Part shown: piece by piece, positions 44,436-59,400 of the stretch
Layout: every line of letters begins with the position of its first letter
Position numbering within the stretch: position 1 is the first letter of the stretch
From: Ridgeia piscesae
Lineage: Eukaryota > Annelida > Polychaeta > Sabellida > Siboglinidae
NCBI GenBank assembly: GCA_025642075.2
Contig: JAODUO010000037.1
Location: 827,501-891,500, forward strand
DNA: 64,000 nucleotides
Direction of reading: 5' to 3'
The notes under the pieces: generated by a model
Seen by the model: only the letters and a program-made list of their open reading frames with translations
Database searches by the model: none
What the model was told of the DNA's origin: nothing
Position numbers and translations under genes: made by a program

Positions 44436-47400
44436 CTGCAAGAAGTAGTGACACGACATGAGAAATAACAAGATGAATAGTACAAGTAGTGACACAGCGA
44501 CACAAACAAGACAGAGAATAATAGAATGAATACCACACTACAACAAGTTGTGACACAAGACAGAGAATAATAGAATGAATACCACACTACAACAAGTAGT
44601 GACACAAGACAGAGAATAACAGAATGAATACCACACAACAAGTAGTGACACAAGACAGAGAATAATAGAATGAATACCACACTACAACAAGTAGTGACAC
44701 AAGACAGAGAATAATAGAATGAATACCACACTACAACAAGTAGTGACACAAGACGGAAAATAATAGAATGATACCACACAACAAGTAGTGACACAAGACG
44801 GAAAATAATAGAATGAATACGACACTACAACAAGTCGTGACACAAGACAGAGAATAATAGAATGAATACCACACTACAACAAGTAGTGACACAAGACAGA
44901 GAATAACAGAATGAATACCACACTACAACAAGTAGTGACACAAGACAGAGAATAACAGAATGAATACCACACTACAACAAGTAGTGACACAAGACAGAGA
45001 ATAATAGAATGAATACCACACTACAACAAGTAGTGACACAAGACAGAGAATGATAGAATGAATACCACACTACAACAAGTAGTGACACAAGACAGAGAAT
45101 GATAGAATGAATACCACACTACAACAAGTAGTGACACAAGACAGAGAATAATAGAATGAATACCACACTACAACAAGTAGTGACACAAGACAGAGAATAA
45201 CAGAATGAATACCACACTACAAGTAGTGACACAAGACAGAGAATAATAGAATGAATACCACACTATAACAAGTAGTGACACAAGACAGAGAATAACAGAA
45301 TGAATACCACACTACAACAAGTAGTGACACAAGACAGAGAATAACAGAATGAATACCACACTACAACAAGTAGTGACACAAGACAGAGAATAACAGAATG
45401 AATACCACACTACAAGTAGTGACACAAGACAGAGAATAATAGAATGAATACCACACTACAACAAGTAGTGACACAAGACAGAGAATAACAGAATGAATAC
45501 CACACTACAAGTAGTGACACAAGACAGAGAATAATAGAATGAATACCACACTACAACAAGTAGTGACACAAGACAGAGAATGATAGAATGAATACCACAC
45601 TATAACAAGTTGTGACACAAGACAGAGAATAATAGAATGAATACCACACTACAACAAGTAGTGACACAAGACAGAGAATAATAGAATGAATACCACACTA
45701 CAACAAGTAGTGACACAAGACAGAGAATAACAGAATGAATACCACACTACAAGTAGTGACACAAGACAGAGAATAATAGAATGAATACCACACTACAACA
45801 AGTAGTGACACAAGACAGAGAATGACAGAATGAATTCCACACTACAACAAGTAGTGACACAAGACAGAGGATAACAGAATGAATACCGCACTACAAGTAG
45901 TGACACAAGACAGAGAATAATAGAATGAATACCGCACTACAACAAGTAGTGACACAAGACAGAGAATAATAGAATGAATACCGCACTACAACAAGTAGTG
46001 ACACAAGACAGAGAATAATAGAATGAATTCCACACTACAACAAGTAGTGACACAAGACAGAGAATAACAGAATGAATACCGCACTACAAGTAGTGACACA
46101 AGACAGAGAATAATAGAATGAATACCGCACTACAACAAGTAGTGACACAAGACAGAGAATAATAGAATGAATACCGCACTACAACAAGTAGTGACACAAG
46201 ACAGAGAATAATAGAATGAATACCACACTACAACAAGTAGTGACACAAGACAGAGAATAACAGAATGAATACCGCACTACAAGTAGTGACACAAGACAGA
46301 GAATAATAGAATGAATACCGCACTACAACAAGTAGTGACACAAGACAGAGAATAATAGAATGAATACCGCACTACAACAAGTAGTGACACAAGACAGAAT
46401 AACACGATGAGTACTGCAATGCAACCAACAATTAGTGACGCGGTGACATGCCCGAGAGTATACGTCAAGTATACGTTGACTTACACAGCAGCACGAGGGC
46501 ACAGATGAGGATGATGAGGATGGCGCCGGTGCTCATGTAGGCGACCACAGCCTCCTGTCTCAGGTTACACAAAGTGCCCGAGTACCCAGGTGCACAGTTG
46601 CAGTAGAAGCCGTCGGGCTCGTCGATGCACTCGCCATTGTAACAGGGATCTTCCTCCTCACACTCGTTGATGTTGACACAGATGTCAGGGGGCGGCACCA
46701 GTCGCTGGCCCATCGGACAACTGGACAGAGGATGGCATAATGTAGCACAAATGCAAGCAGATGAGTTGGTTCTCATCATATTATTATTTGTTATTATTAT
46801 TACTAGCAAAATTGCCCAGCATCACTGTGGTGTTACATGCAGAGTTTACTCCATACATACATAGATACATACAGATGGAGATGTTTTTCTGGAGCTTTCG
46901 TGTATGACATTTGTTATGACGTAAATAATTTCACATTTCAGGTTATGTAAAACATCTTAAGCTGATTAAAGCTCCTCATGAATGAATGATGGACTACTGC
47001 AGGAAATGTGTGTATCATTATATACAATTAAATCCATTTAACAATGGAAGCAATTGCTAAAAACATGAGATAAGAACTCATAATATGAAATTTAAAAAAA
47101 TTTCTTCAAAAAAGACACTCAATAACTTTGGAAGTTTGATGCCTGAAATGAAAATCATCCATCAAGAAAATATATAAGATGTATATGCTAGATTTACTAC
47201 AGATACATTATGCTGTTAATAACATTCATATAGCATAATATATCTGGACCCAGACCATTCATACAATAATTTTGTAAGTATACTGTATAGTTATAATGAG
47301 TAAGGAAAAGTGTTCAAAGAAAGTCAAACCTGCACTCTGCATATCTCCATAAGTCGACACAAATTAATGGGGGAGAACACATCAACTGGAGACACATCTC

Positions 47401-50400
47401 ACTCTTGCAGCCATCGATAATGTACTGATATCGCATCACCTCCGCAGCACGGCTCTCTGAGTTCTGTGATTGGTCCATTGGCAGCCACTCTTCATTGTAC
47501 CGTATGTCATTCATGCAGCCTGAAAACGCACATTGCTTGCTGTTCACAACACAAATATGTTCACAATACATCATCCTTTACCTACAATACACCAGTGTTT
47601 GTTCATAATACTAGTCTTTGTTAAAATCTATCCTTCTTTTCCGCAACACATCATTCGTTGTTCACAATATCTCAGTCTTTGTTTACAATACGTTAATCCT
47701 TGTTCATAATCTGCAGCTTCATGTACCATACCCGTAACATACCTCTTAATCCATCACAATACAGTACAATAAGACAGAAATGTTGGCATAAAGGATGCAA
47801 CTAACTCTGATGCAAATAACTCATTTTTCTCACTCAGTGCCACTTCTGAAATAACTGCATTGGTTCTTTGTGCACTATCAAATTATTATCAAGATTTGTA
47901 CAATTGCCCTCACAACCCAAGCCCTCTCATCTATACAATCAGCATAACTGAATGTGATGCAAGACATTCCAGACAGCTATGATCAACCAGTAGTAACCTT
48001 TTTACATTCCTCGGGTGAAAATGAATGATGGAACCTGAGCTTTCTTGGTTGCTGCACCAGTTGTATGGGATTCGCTTCATGCCAGTGTTAAATTTGAAAG
48101 CAATACAGTTTTATTTCATTGGCATCTAAAACCTATCTCTTTAATGCTGCCTGTCCTCCTTAGGTTCCTAGCTTCATCCATCCATCGATGACTCACACAT
48201 TGTTTATGATTACAAGATTGTTTAATCCCTTCGTTTTGTCGCACCACTGAGCTTGATCTTCAAGTATATTGTCACATAAGAAGTCACCATTATTACTCTT
48301 ATTTGTGGCAAGGAGTCTGTGAGGTGAGAAAGAACATTTGTCACACTTGTCACACTTGTCACTTACTGTCAGCATAGTCCATGTCAACCAGCGGCTCCGA
48401 CTGGATGGACGGGAAGCGAACGTTGCCGCCAGCGAACATGCTTCGCTGACTCACTCGGATCTGGACGTGACCACCGGGCACGCCAAACGTCTCGTTGAAG
48501 AATCGCCCCTCCCCGCTGTCCAGCTTCATGACTGCCCACTGACCAATGCGGTTGACCCGCACTGTGTGCCACTGACCATCTGACACGTTCACGTAGGACA
48601 GCATCAATTGCTGCTCCCCTGTGCCCAGGTTGTAGCGGAACCGAATACGCTGATCAATGATCTGTAAGGGTGCAAAGAAGAGGGCGGGTGACAGATGGGG
48701 AAAGGTTTTCAATTAGACACTCACGGATTGCATTATACAATAAATTTGTAAAAAAATGCAGATTTCTCCTGGGAATGCTAGACAATCTTACAGAATGCAG
48801 TCCCATAATACAACAGGATTTCATTACATTCAAAAAAACTCACGGATACCAACATATACATTTTTCGTTGCATATCAAAAAAATTATTTCTTAAACATGC
48901 CTGTACTTTGAGTTTTTCAGCTAGCTAATAAGATGTTTGTTACATCCCACTATTTAGTCACTTCATTTAAAATGTTAAAGTATAAGAAAGAGCAATTACA
49001 TATCATGCCACTGTACATAAAGAATATATTTATATAATATTTTGTTGGTAAGCAAAGTATACAATTACTTTCTAAATTAGACAATTAAATAATTAATTAT
49101 CATGAAAAACACCAGCTCGGTGATTTTGACACTGATGTCTTTCAAAACTGTTTCTTTTAAACTATTTTTATATCATAAATTATACAGTAATATTTTAACT
49201 GCTGGATATTTATGGGGCAAACAATGATTATGAAAACTGCTGCTTATCTTAACTAAAGATTTTAATCTCCTAAATTATGGATTTTGACTGCTAGGAGATT
49301 TATTATTATGATAAATGAAGATAGGCAAAGATGATGATGTTTCACGAATAATCACTACAGGTATGTGACATACCTCAATCAGAAGATATTCTGACTTCTG
49401 TGCATTCTGAGCCTTCAGTAACAAGCCTGAAGCCTGACGTGTTCGGAACATGACATGCAGCGAAGTCTTGTGCAGTTTGCCCTCCAGCTCTATATAGAAG
49501 TCCTCCTTGAAGTCCCATTCTATGAAGCTGCGGGATCCAAAGTCCTTCGTTGTCGTTGCTGAGGACAAACACAAGTGTTCTCAGAGAAAGATGTACACAG
49601 TTTTTTCCAGTTCTTTCGAGCACTCAGCAGGCTTCTGTTAACTGACCAGTCTGTATATATTGTGGTTACACTGTTATGATCTCATGAGGTCTCATTGAAC
49701 TAGTCAGTTTTTTCAGAACATTTACGCCAAGCCGACCTTTCTATGCTGGCAGTAAGGATGGCTTTTCTTTTCATCCTCAGTGGCTCTGTTATGTCCCAAA
49801 TTGAGATGGGACCGACAATAACGTGATTCTCCGATTAATGAGGCATACGCATTCACCAGTTTTGAAAGCCAGGTTTTAACACCAAATATGCCATGTCTGC
49901 CGTGACCTGGTATAACTGAGTTGTTTAAAACAATTCTTTGAAAGAAAAGAAGTTGAGATCAGGGCACATAAAATAAAAACATACATTTTAAAGCCAAAAT
50001 TAACATTTCAATGGTACGAAACACAGCTTTCTCACACTAAAGCAACAGTTGAAAGCATTTATTGTTGCATTTTGTTGGAAATCTGCATAGGATCAAAGGT
50101 ACTGAGTCTTCACAAGCTATTTATCACTCAAATGTATAATCATGTGACGAATGTAAGTAAATATGCACTGTTTACTTTTGATATAATTATAGTGTCCTCT
50201 GTAATACGGCAGTGGATATTTGCATTTAGATGAAAAAACTAAAGTAATTTAAAACGGATTTTGTTTAATGATGAATTTTCCATAAGAACTCTTTATCTTA
50301 ATGAAACAGGAAAATAGCGACTCACGAATGATACACTTGGGTCCGCGCCAGCCCGGTGCGCACTGGCACTGGTACTTGTGGTAGAGGAAGCTGCCGACAC

Positions 50401-53400
50401 ACTCCCCGTTCTCTCCGCACTTGTGGCCGTTGATGTCGTTGACGCCACACACGTCGTCCTCCCGCCCACAGCCGTCATCTGAGTTGGCATGCTGGCCGAC
50501 ACGACCCACGTGGAGGTCATACAGCTGCAACAGGTCATGTCATATGGAGGTCATGTAGGGGTCACGTCATGTGGAGGTTATACAGAAGTCACACTGGTTG
50601 GAGGGCATATGAATGTCATATAACATAGAAGTCATACAGCTGGAACTGGTCATGTCATATGGAGGTCATGCAGAGGTCATATTACATGGAGGTCATATAG
50701 AAGTCACATGGAGGTCAGATCATATACAGAGCGGTTAATGAATGAGAAGAGAATACATACATTTCAGATAAAAACCCATATAACACAGAAATTTTTATCG
50801 AAATTTAAGTGAATAAGTAAAAATATATGTAAGGTAATCAGTTTTATAAAGTTAATAAATAGGTAAAACAAATATATAATTTTATATATAATAAATAAAT
50901 ATGAAAAACTACTTGTGATAGTGGTGAAAGATGAAGACAATTGTAAGCACACAAGTTTCAGTGGCTATATCAACTGCATGGCGAGCCTTACTTTCAGCAC
51001 GGTTTTTCAAAGTGGGGTAAAACTAAAAAGCTAATGTGGCAACTGCCAAGGGGTAGAACTAAAACATTAACCTGGCACCCACCTGGCCATTGTGAATAAG
51101 ATTCTTGACGCATCCGTCAAATCCCAGGTCCATCACATTGCGGGGGTAGGTTACTGTCGTCGCCTTCGATCGACCACCCAGTTGCAAGGGCGTGTTCACA
51201 TTGATGTACTTGTTATCACCAGGTGTCTCTGCTATCACCTCACATGCACTGCGGTCCTCAAACGAAGTCTGTTGATTTTCATTCTCGACGATGCTGGATG
51301 CCCCGCACAAGTCGACCAACAGGCGCGCCTCCTGTCGCCATAGCAACCCAAATTGTCAAGTCATTGGTGCAATTTATAATCAAGTGAAATCTCTGGCATA
51401 TTATTTTAATTTCCACATCTCTACCACATCAGGAAAAGAAGATTGTTCACTTTAATATCAACAACAGCTGGTATGTAAATATACATAATGAAAGTGAAAC
51501 AAAGGGCCACTTTTTGGGAGTTTCACTATGAACTAACCATTTGCAAATACTATAATTATAGACCCAAACAATTGCCTTTTGCTACCGTTCAAGTACATGT
51601 ATTTGCCAATATTTAAATATCCACACAAGCAGTGTACACTATTCTCTTTAGTTATTTATTTGCTTGATTGACTACAATCTCCAAAATAACTCAACAGAGA
51701 TAATATAAAATACAAATACCTGAACAGATGACAACACATTAACCACGATGCGACACCTACAAATGGCTGCTAAGAATAAACAAAAAAATTCACCTTTCCC
51801 TTGCGGAAGATGTCGACCCTGTGCCAGATGCCGTCACTTAGTTTCTGCAGCTGTCTGGTGCCGTGTTTGTCGTGCCCGTCAATGGCAAGCTTCACCTCCC
51901 CGGAGCCGTGGTTGAGTCGGAGGACAGGGTAGCCCGCCCTCAGCTCCAGCAGGATGAAGTCTGTGTCCTCCCCAGACGTCAGTTCCCTGGTCGGGCCGTT
52001 GTAGAAGATCAGTCCGTTGTCCTGCTGGGTGATGAACTCAATGCTCGTGTGACTGTCCTCGCACTGAGAGAGGGGCGCATACCACGCCCACCCATCACCA
52101 TGGAAACTGTGTCGGGTGTCCTGGCAACGCGGGCCGTCAAACTGGTCGTAGCAGGTGCAGCTGGGGATGAGAAACAGTGGACATTGTGAGACAGTGGACA
52201 GTGTGTCTCGGTAGCCAAGTAGCAGGGGAATGCTTCATGGTGGCAATGAACTCAGAAGATAACCCATCATTAAGAAGAATTCGTTGTTAAACTTTTGGAC
52301 CTTTTTATGAAAATACACAAAAAAGTAAGGGTACATAAAGCATGCACAGTCGAACTGTCCCAGTCATAACAATCAAGTTCAGTGGATAATTGTAACGCAA
52401 TGAACAATTAATTGCATGCGTTACACAATATTTATGTCAAATATTTAAATACAGCTTTACTTCTCTAACATATTCCTATCTACAACTGTGGAACAAACTT
52501 GAATGCTAAATAACCACTGCATACATAAGCAGAATGAGCAGTCCAGTGATGATGAAATAATCCCGCCATATCAAACAGCATCACCCTTCATGATCATACT
52601 CACGAGAATCCGTAGTCGTGTTGGTGACATGTGCCCCCATTGAGACAACTATCAGGTCGACACTCGACATCCTGCCCTGATGAGAACTCCCGCGCCACGC
52701 ACTGACACTGAGCCTCGACATAGGCCGTGATGCCGATTAACGTTGTGCTGTTGGTGTTGACCAGTAGGGGGACGCCAGTGGTGACAAGGCGGTTTGCGCA
52801 GCCGCCTGCCTCACATATCTCCTTGAGACACTCATCAATTGGCACCATCAGCAGACGCACCCCTAGCGTGTCCTCAAACTGATGGCAAACAGATGGGGCA
52901 TTAGGGCACAAGTAACTGGATCATTAGGGTGCCGTTAATTGGATTTTTAGGGTGTGGTTAACTGGGTCGTTAGGGTGTGGTTAACTGGGTCGTTAGGGTG
53001 TGGTTAACTGGGTCATTAGGGCACAGTTAACTGGATCACAAGGGTGTGGTGACATGGAGACTAGGGCACACTTAAATCCTGAGTGTTAACTCAAGTCAAA
53101 TGTCAGGTTTATAAAATATGGGCAACCTGGGTAACCTAGACATCAGGGCACTGTTAAATCTTAAGTGTTAACCCATGTGGTGCCCTGTCATGTTTGGACC
53201 GCATCACACATTTAAATGTCTGGTGTTCACTTGTGGTGTCCTGTCAGATTTATGAAATATAGGCTGACATGAAAGTATCTGAAGCAGAGAAAAGTAAGAA
53301 TTTGTTTGGATAAAACTTACATAGAAACAGCATACAAGCTCCCTACTAAACTCCACAAAGCATTTCAACAGTTGTTATAACAAAATAAACAACTGGTATT

Positions 53401-56400
53401 TTGTAATCAAAATTTTGCTATAACAGACAAAACAATTTTATTTTTTAAATTTCCACCATCCGGAACTTTCAACTTCCTGAATTTCTAAAGTTTAATCAAA
53501 CATGAAGCAATAGAGTAAATGACATGTTCGAAAAAACAGTTGAAAGTGAAAGCGTTAAACTCACCTCCTGCTTGTCCTCATTCATCAGTCCGTCGATCCG
53601 ACTGGGTCTGTAATAAGGCGAACCATGAGCAGAGTAGCGAATGTCAACAGTGTTTGGTATCGTTGGATGGTCTCGGACAGTGAAGATGTCAACATTCTTG
53701 ACGGGAATGTCAAGTTTCTTGGCAATAAGTGAGCGCAGCATGTCGTAGTGACTCTGTCCATACGAGGTCGTGTCAGGACCTATCTTGGGGCTTTCAACAA
53801 ACTTCTGTGCCGTCACACCTGCATAACAATTATATGGAGATGATTCAAATGTTAACGCCAATGAGTCATTCATGACACATAAAGGGCCAGTTTTCTGGGA
53901 TCTGGATATCACATGCAACAAGTATATATATATTTATCAAATGTACACACAGACAAATTACATTGAATGTACAGAAAGTGTTATCATGTAACGTTGCAAA
54001 ACTCTAACCTGCATGCACCTTCCCAACTACATGAATTATATGAACCATGCGACGTCCGACATGAAGTAGACAGTAAAGCCAGCCACTGTAGAGACAGACA
54101 GTGATTTCAAGGTGGGGGTTTAATGATAAAATTATTGCAACAAAAATTCATGCGGCTGATGGCGAGTGGCTGTTGATGTGGGCAACTTACCAGGAAGTTA
54201 ACTACATTAATCACTAAATCTGTAATTTTATGCACACTTCCTCCACTACCAGTAAATGTGCATTGAGCAGATCTCTTGGTCAAATATATTGAAGGGTATA
54301 CCAATAAAAATATTTCTGGCATTTCAAATGTAATTGTATTTAAATGCAAATGCACTATATTTTCAAGTGTAACAAGTACTGGATCAGTCATATTTAAATG
54401 CATTTAAATTCAAATGCATTTGCATCCGATCTGATGTCTGATGACCATTTCACTAAGATCAAGAGCTCTTAAGTAAAATTCAACATTAAACAAATTCCAT
54501 TGTTTCAATGATTTTCTTAAACACAAATATCCATTGCCGTATTCTAGGACACTATTTCCATGACACACCCACGATAAAGACCCGCTGTCACATCGTGGTG
54601 TTAACAGTTTTCATGTAGTCAAGATCACTGTTAAGGAGCAAAATCGATTTTAATGTGCAAAATTGGGTTTAAGAGCTCTTAACGACGTCAGTGAAATGGT
54701 CCTCAGGTCTTGAGTATACCTGAGAGACGCAGAGAGCCTGAGTTGATGACGGGTTCGTCACCAATCTCCTGCACTGTCACACTGACTGTGCTGACAACTT
54801 CACGGTTCCACACCTTGTCAAACACCTTCACCTTGAAGTTGTACACACCCTCCCGCACACGGCCATTCATCGACAACTTGCCCGAGTCAGGGTCCAGTCT
54901 GAAATCACAACCCCACGCTGAACTGTGTCCATGGCAACGGTTAAGGAAATCCAGAGAAAAACTAAACATGTTTATATTATAAGTTTGCCTGAATTCAGTG
55001 AAATTCTAGACTTTCCTGGTGCTGTGAAATATCCCACAACATTACCTTTTCTCATTCTGTATTCACATATTTAGAAATATATATTAAAGAATGTGCAAAT
55101 TACAACTTCACAAATTGCAAGATTCTATTGTGGTAGTACTAGTTACCTGCTAGCAATTAACCTTACAAACTAAACTATTTTTAGAAGTTTTTATAAGTAA
55201 TTATAGAACATCAGAGTACCTGGTAGCTGTACAGTTTTATGCCACTGGTTTTTCTATTGAAGCGTAAGTGTTACACTATTTTAGAGCTGTCAAATTTATC
55301 ATCGTCAAGTGTAGTCCCACTACGCATAAATGTTTTAGTATTTTAATGCTGTCAAGTATAACACTGTCAAGTATAGCAACATAGCTTTATGTAGAGACTC
55401 GTCCACCCGTCATTTGGACGGGTAAAAACGAATATGGACGGGTAGAAATATGGGTGGATAGATAAAAAATGAAGGAGCAAAAAAAGGTCTTCCAAAACCA
55501 TAGATATTGTTAGTTATGCCTTGAAAATGAGTGAAAATGGTGTCACATGTGTGTTTGTAGTCCATTTTGGGTCATCAGGCACATTTAAAAGTTTGTAAAC
55601 TGGCTTAACAGTTAACATCCATGTGTCCACCAAAACATGTGTGACTGGCAATAATTTTATCCTGCATAAAGCCCTGTATAGCAACGTCAAGTATAGTCCC
55701 ACCAAGCAAAAACGTTTTAGTATTTTAATGCTGTCAAGTATAGCATTGTCAAGTATAGCAATGTCACCAAACATAACACCACCAAGAATACTTCTAGACA
55801 CTTACTTGAAGAGTGTGCTGGTGTCACTGTCAACAAACTGGAATGTTTTGTCGGTGACGTCCCAGTCATCCTTGTCTTCAGCGTACACATTGCCCAGAGG
55901 GGCATCCGCAAACAGCCCTGTCACATGACACACATCTTATTCACCCCTCAGTGTAACCCCTTTTTAACATAAGATCATAAATTACAGGATGAATATTATT
56001 GTAGTCCAGAGGTAGTGTTAATAAATACAGAGGTAGTCTTAATAAATCCAAAGGGTATTGTTAATAAATCCAAGAGGTTAATAAATACATAAGTAGTGTT
56101 AATAAATACAGAGGTAGTCTTAATAAATCCAAAGGGTATTGTTAATAAATCCAAGAGGTTAATAAATACAGAAGTAGTGTTAATAAATCCAAGAGGTAGA
56201 GTTAATAAATACAGAGGTAGTGTTAATAAATACAGAGGTAGTGTTAATAAATACAGAGGTAGTGTTAATAAATACAGAGGTAGTGTTAATAAATACAGAA
56301 GTAGTGTTAATAAATACAGAGGTAGTGTTAATAAATACAGAAGTAGTGTTAATAAATCCAAGAGGTAGAGTTAATAAATACAGAGGTAGTGTTAATAAAT

Positions 56401-59400
56401 ACAGAGGTAGAGTTAATAAATACAGAGGTAGAGTTAATAAATACAGAAGTAGTGTTAATAAATCCAAGAGGTAGAGTTAATAAATACAGAAGTAGTGTTA
56501 ATAAATCCAAGAGGTAGAGTTAATAAATACAGAGGTAGTGTTAATAAATACAGAGGTAGTGTTAATAAATACAGAGGTAGAGTTAATAAATACAGAGGTA
56601 GTGTTAATAAATACAGAGGTAGTGTTAATAAATACAGAGGTAGTGTTAATAAATACAGAGGTAGTCTTAATAAATACAGAGGTAGAGTTAATAAATACAG
56701 AGGTAGAGTTAATAAATACAGAGGTAGTGTTAATAAATACAGAAGTAGTGTTAATAAATCCAAGAGGTAGAGTTAATAAATACAGAGGTAGTGTTAATAA
56801 ATACAGAGGTAGTGTTAATAAATACAGAGGTAGTGTTAATAAATACAGAGGTAGTGTTAATAAATACAGAGGTAGTGTTAATAAATACAGAGGTAGTGTT
56901 AATAAATACAGAGGTAGTGTTAATAAGACGTAAGACCTAATCATGAAGTGGTCTTAGTTGTCAGGTGTCTTAATAACAAGTCTCCATTCTGAAATGGTAT
57001 ACTGCTGATAACAATATGTAATGAACAAGTAAACAAATTCACATTTCTGAGACGATTATGATACCAAGGCAGATGCAAGACATGGCTGCATCCAAAACAA
57101 AATTTTACCGTTAGTATTAGTGTTATTACACAGCAAGTTGGTATTTAATATATACCTCTGAGTTAATTAATCATCAAAATTGGCTGTACACAAACTATAA
57201 TCTAACAGGCAGGTTTCTTCATGTATTATCAAGTGTGGAAGATGTTAGGGTGTGACACTGACATCACATGACTACATTATGACATCACAGTCCATGGCAT
57301 GATATCACATAAGTCATGTTATGACATGGAAGTATGTCATGACATCATAACAGTATATCATGACATAGCAGTTATATTCTCCGTGACATCACATGTGCAT
57401 ATTTTGAGTTATTTGTTGTGAGTTTTCAACAGACACGATGGTTTGCCATTTGAGTGTTGGAATGTACGTCATGATATAGTAGTACCCAACAGACAGTTTC
57501 TACATGTGTCATAGGCTATCCACAACACCACAGACAATAGGAAACAGCAAATGACTATTTGAATTTTAAATATAAATAGACATATACTTAAGTAAAAAAG
57601 AAACCAACATAGATTAGTTTCCACAAAACAGCTGTATGTTGTATCTGCCTACATTCCATACAACATCTCTACACATGAGACAACATTTATTCAACTTTAA
57701 CATCTCCTCAGAGATCATCTAACATCTCAGAAATCATCTAACATCTCAGAGATAAGATCACAACATCTAAGTGCAGGACAACAGCTGAGTCACGGAGAGA
57801 AGATCACTGACACAACAGCAGCAGGATCACATACAGAGGGGGTGGAGGGTCACTGAGACAACATGAGGATCATGGCTAGATAGGGTGGAGGGTCACTGAT
57901 ACAACATGAGGGTCATGGCTAGATAGGGTGGAAGATCATTGATACAATTGCAGGATCACAGAGGGTGGAAAACACTGATACAACAGGATCACAGAAGGTG
58001 TAGGGACACAGATACAACAGGAAAGTCCTGATCCAGAGTGGAGGATCACTGATTCGCAGTAGGATCATCGACATAGGGTCATTGATACAACAGGTGGATC
58101 AAGAAGAGAGAATAGAGGATCATTGATACAACAGGTGGATCAAGAAGAGAGAATAGAGGATCATTGATACAACAGGTGGATCAAGAAGAGAGAATAGAGG
58201 ATCGTTGATACAACAGGTGGATCAAGAAGAAAGAATAGAGGATCATTGATACAACAGCAGAATCTATGAAGGAGGATTACTGATACAACAGCGGGAGTAG
58301 GTAGATCATTGACAACACTGTGAGGATCCAGGAGTGAGTAGGTGGCTGCCTGACAACACCACGAGGAGACAGACCATTGATGTATGGGAGGGACGACTCA
58401 CCTTTCCAGCCTGATTGAAGCAAAGTAGTAGTGTCGAAAGAACAGATACGAGCAAAATGGAAATTGCAATAAATAATAACCGAGCAACAAACTGAAACAG
58501 CTGACAAAGACTAGCTAGGTCATTAATTAAATCTTGAGCGCTGACTAGATAGACTAGACATGTGATCCAGTAATTACATCTCTTAAACATCGCTTCGAAG
58601 GGTCACATTAACTCAGCAAATTCACTATTCGTCGCACCATATTAACTGCAAAATCACTCCAAATTGACTGTTGTTGCCCTTAGTCACCCTCTCACCTTTG
58701 TAGTTGTACACGAAGATGTTCTTGTGGCCCGGGTAGTGTTTGTTGTCGTTGCGGTCGCCGATGGTGATGGTGAGAGTGTTGGTGCCGCTGATGGCCGGGT
58801 TGCCGCTGTCCTTCATGATGATGGGCATGTGATATTCTTTCTGCTTCTCACGGTCAAATGTCTTCAGACTTGTCACCACCCCAGTGCCATAGCCATTGCG
58901 GCCTCCACCTGCAGCGAAACCAACCAATCACAGGCTTGGACGCTATTCAAATATATATATATATATATATAAAAAATTAACAAAAAACTTCACTGACTGG
59001 AGGGCCAACAACAAAATTAATCAAAAACATGTTTCAAAGTGACAATGTCACTTGAAACTTCCCCTAATTAGGGGATAATAAATTAATAAAACAAAAAATA
59101 TGATTGATTATTAGGATTATTAATTATCCACTGCAAATGGTGATACAGTTTTGCAATATCACCAGTATTAATAGATACATAGATTTAAATGTAAACTTGA
59201 AATGGCAGAAACTCTGTAAAATATAAACAACACAAGTTGACTGCACCATCTGTCAATGTGTAAAAAACCTGTCCAAATGAAATAACTAATCATGTAAGAA
59301 ATAAAAAATTTCAGTTTTAGCAAGGAACTGCAGAATATTTGCAAGAAACCTATACTATGAATATCAATAAACTAAGTGTGGTGGAAATGCACAGGGTATG

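Noticed and set aside
44437..46425. Long minus-strand frames with hydrophobic repeats ([14 protein letters not shown]) as a membrane protein gene
   Set aside because: They arise from the 49-bp unit being open in some frames. The unit derives from an exon start, and frames shift between units because 49 is not a multiple of three.
56011..56935. Frames of 80-150 codons on both strands as repetitive proteins
   Set aside because: They are products of a 21-bp tandem repeat with no start context, splice context or homology.
59060..59076. Palindrome TCCCCTAATTAGGGGA
   Set aside because: A single short palindrome in AT-rich intron DNA; expected by chance at this scale.
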